Source of the DNA: Methylonatrum kenyense
Lineage (GTDB): Bacteria > Pseudomonadota > Gammaproteobacteria > Nitrococcales > Aquisalimonadaceae
Direction: 5' to 3'
NCBI RefSeq assembly: GCF_023195885.1
Contig: NZ_JALPKO010000001.1
Span: 310,001 to 374,000, forward strand
DNA length: 64,000 nucleotides
This document shows, one piece after another, positions 63,584 through 64,000 of the stretch. The notes beneath the pieces are model-generated. The model saw only the letters and a list, made by a program, of their open reading frames with translations. It ran no database searches and was not told the origin of the DNA. The first letter of the stretch is position 1. Each line of letters begins with the position of its first letter. The translations under genes and the position numbers were made by a program.

Positions 63584-64000
63584 CTATTCGCCGCGAATTG
63601 CAGTCACATCGAAACGCAATTCCACGGCCAAGGTGTCATCGGGGTCTGGCTCGTCACGCATGCTTTCCACGCGCTGCAACGTTCCCGTGAAGTGACCGCT
63701 TACCACCGCGGTGTCACCGTCCTCCTCCACCGCATCCAGGTTCCAGTCACTCTCGCCAGCGCTGGTATACATCGGGAACATGCCGTCTTCCGGGAAATAG
63801 CTCACTTCCAGGCCACCTACCGGCTCGCCGTCGATCAGCGTGATGGTCACGGCAATGGTGCCCTGCATCGCGAAGCTCTCCTCGGCATGTCCCTGCACCG
63901 AGATGCCGAGCATGCCGGGCATGTGCTCGCTGAACTCGGCCGTGGACCGGCCGTCCGCCTTGAGGATGTGCCACTGCCGCTCCTCGCCATCGATGCTGCC
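63584..64000 (-). CDS. Hypothetical protein, 5' end missing
   Basis: The frame runs open from the right edge to a stop at 63584, giving about 138 residues. The visible part begins GSIDGEERQWHILKADGRST, and later has GLEVSYFPEDGMFPMY and DTLAVELRFDVTAIRGE. It is beta-rich and acidic, with no recognised family. The start and any signal peptide are outside the window. Same strand as the TPR gene, 83 bases apart. Confidence 0.6.
   Translation of the reverse strand, partial: GSIDGEERQWHILKADGRSTAEFSEHMPGMLGISVQGHAEESFAMQGTIAVTITLIDGEPVGGLEVSYFPEDGMFPMYTSAGESDWNLDAVEEDGDTAVVSGHFTGTLQRVESMRDEPDPDDTLAVELRFDVTAIRGE

Overview
The window is GC-rich chromosomal DNA of a gammaproteobacterium-like organism. 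The gene set points to an aerobic, respiring environmental bacterium: a bifunctional PutA with PutP, KatG, multihaem cytochromes c, a UbiH/UbiF-type hydroxylase, a PQQ sugar dehydrogenase, a PEP-CTERM-system acyltransferase and three c-di-GMP proteins. Chromatiales or Xanthomonadales-like lineages would fit, but I cannot name a genus. No tRNA, rRNA, CRISPR array or replication origin was seen.

Bases 1-8351 form a compact island: an exonuclease/endonuclease/phosphatase-fold enzyme, an ADP-ribosylglycohydrolase, two CDKN3-like dual-specificity phosphatases, a tandem AAA+ ATPase, a 37-residue membrane peptide and a three-gene operon of unrecognised proteins. Each transcription unit starts just downstream of a 15-bp palindrome, CGACAG-N3-CTGTCG or a close variant. 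A -10-like hexamer follows 10-11 bp after it, and no -35 box is evident. The same element recurs at 21723-21737, between a WYL-domain regulator gene and a secreted cysteine-rich repeat protein. I infer one regulon, probably controlled by that WYL protein, whose gene is followed directly by a complete Wadjet (jetABCD) operon. This is the most novel-looking feature of the window.

Bases 8452-21598 are a defence and accessory zone. In order they hold a truncated RhuM-like gene, an AbiEi/AbiEii type IV toxin-antitoxin pair, three small envelope genes, a RES/Xre toxin-antitoxin locus whose toxin is split by a 274-bp MITE, then jetD, jetC, jetB and jetA with the WYL regulator. Fragments of the same MITE family are scattered through the window. 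At six genes the MITE terminus supplies the stop codon.

Bases 22470-46139 are mostly housekeeping or stress functions: a GlxA-type AraC regulator, OsmC, a YedK/HMCES protein, a beta-CASP RNase-like protein, c-di-GMP enzymes, a nucleotide-transporter-like/aldo-keto reductase operon, an SBF/ACR3-type transporter, putP-putA, pirin, an SDR, a CBS-pair protein and two cytochromes c. Two paralogous tiny acidic exported proteins, at 28225 and 43509, are followed by strong terminators.

Bases 46140-64000 carry katG, the PQQ dehydrogenase, a ubiquinone-type hydroxylase, an exported HbpS-like protein, a phasin-like protein, a Crp/Fnr regulator, proline iminopeptidase, a CAP-domain lipoprotein, the acyltransferase, an operon of PstS-like protein, porin and GGDEF-EAL protein, an exported TPR protein and a gene cut by the right edge.
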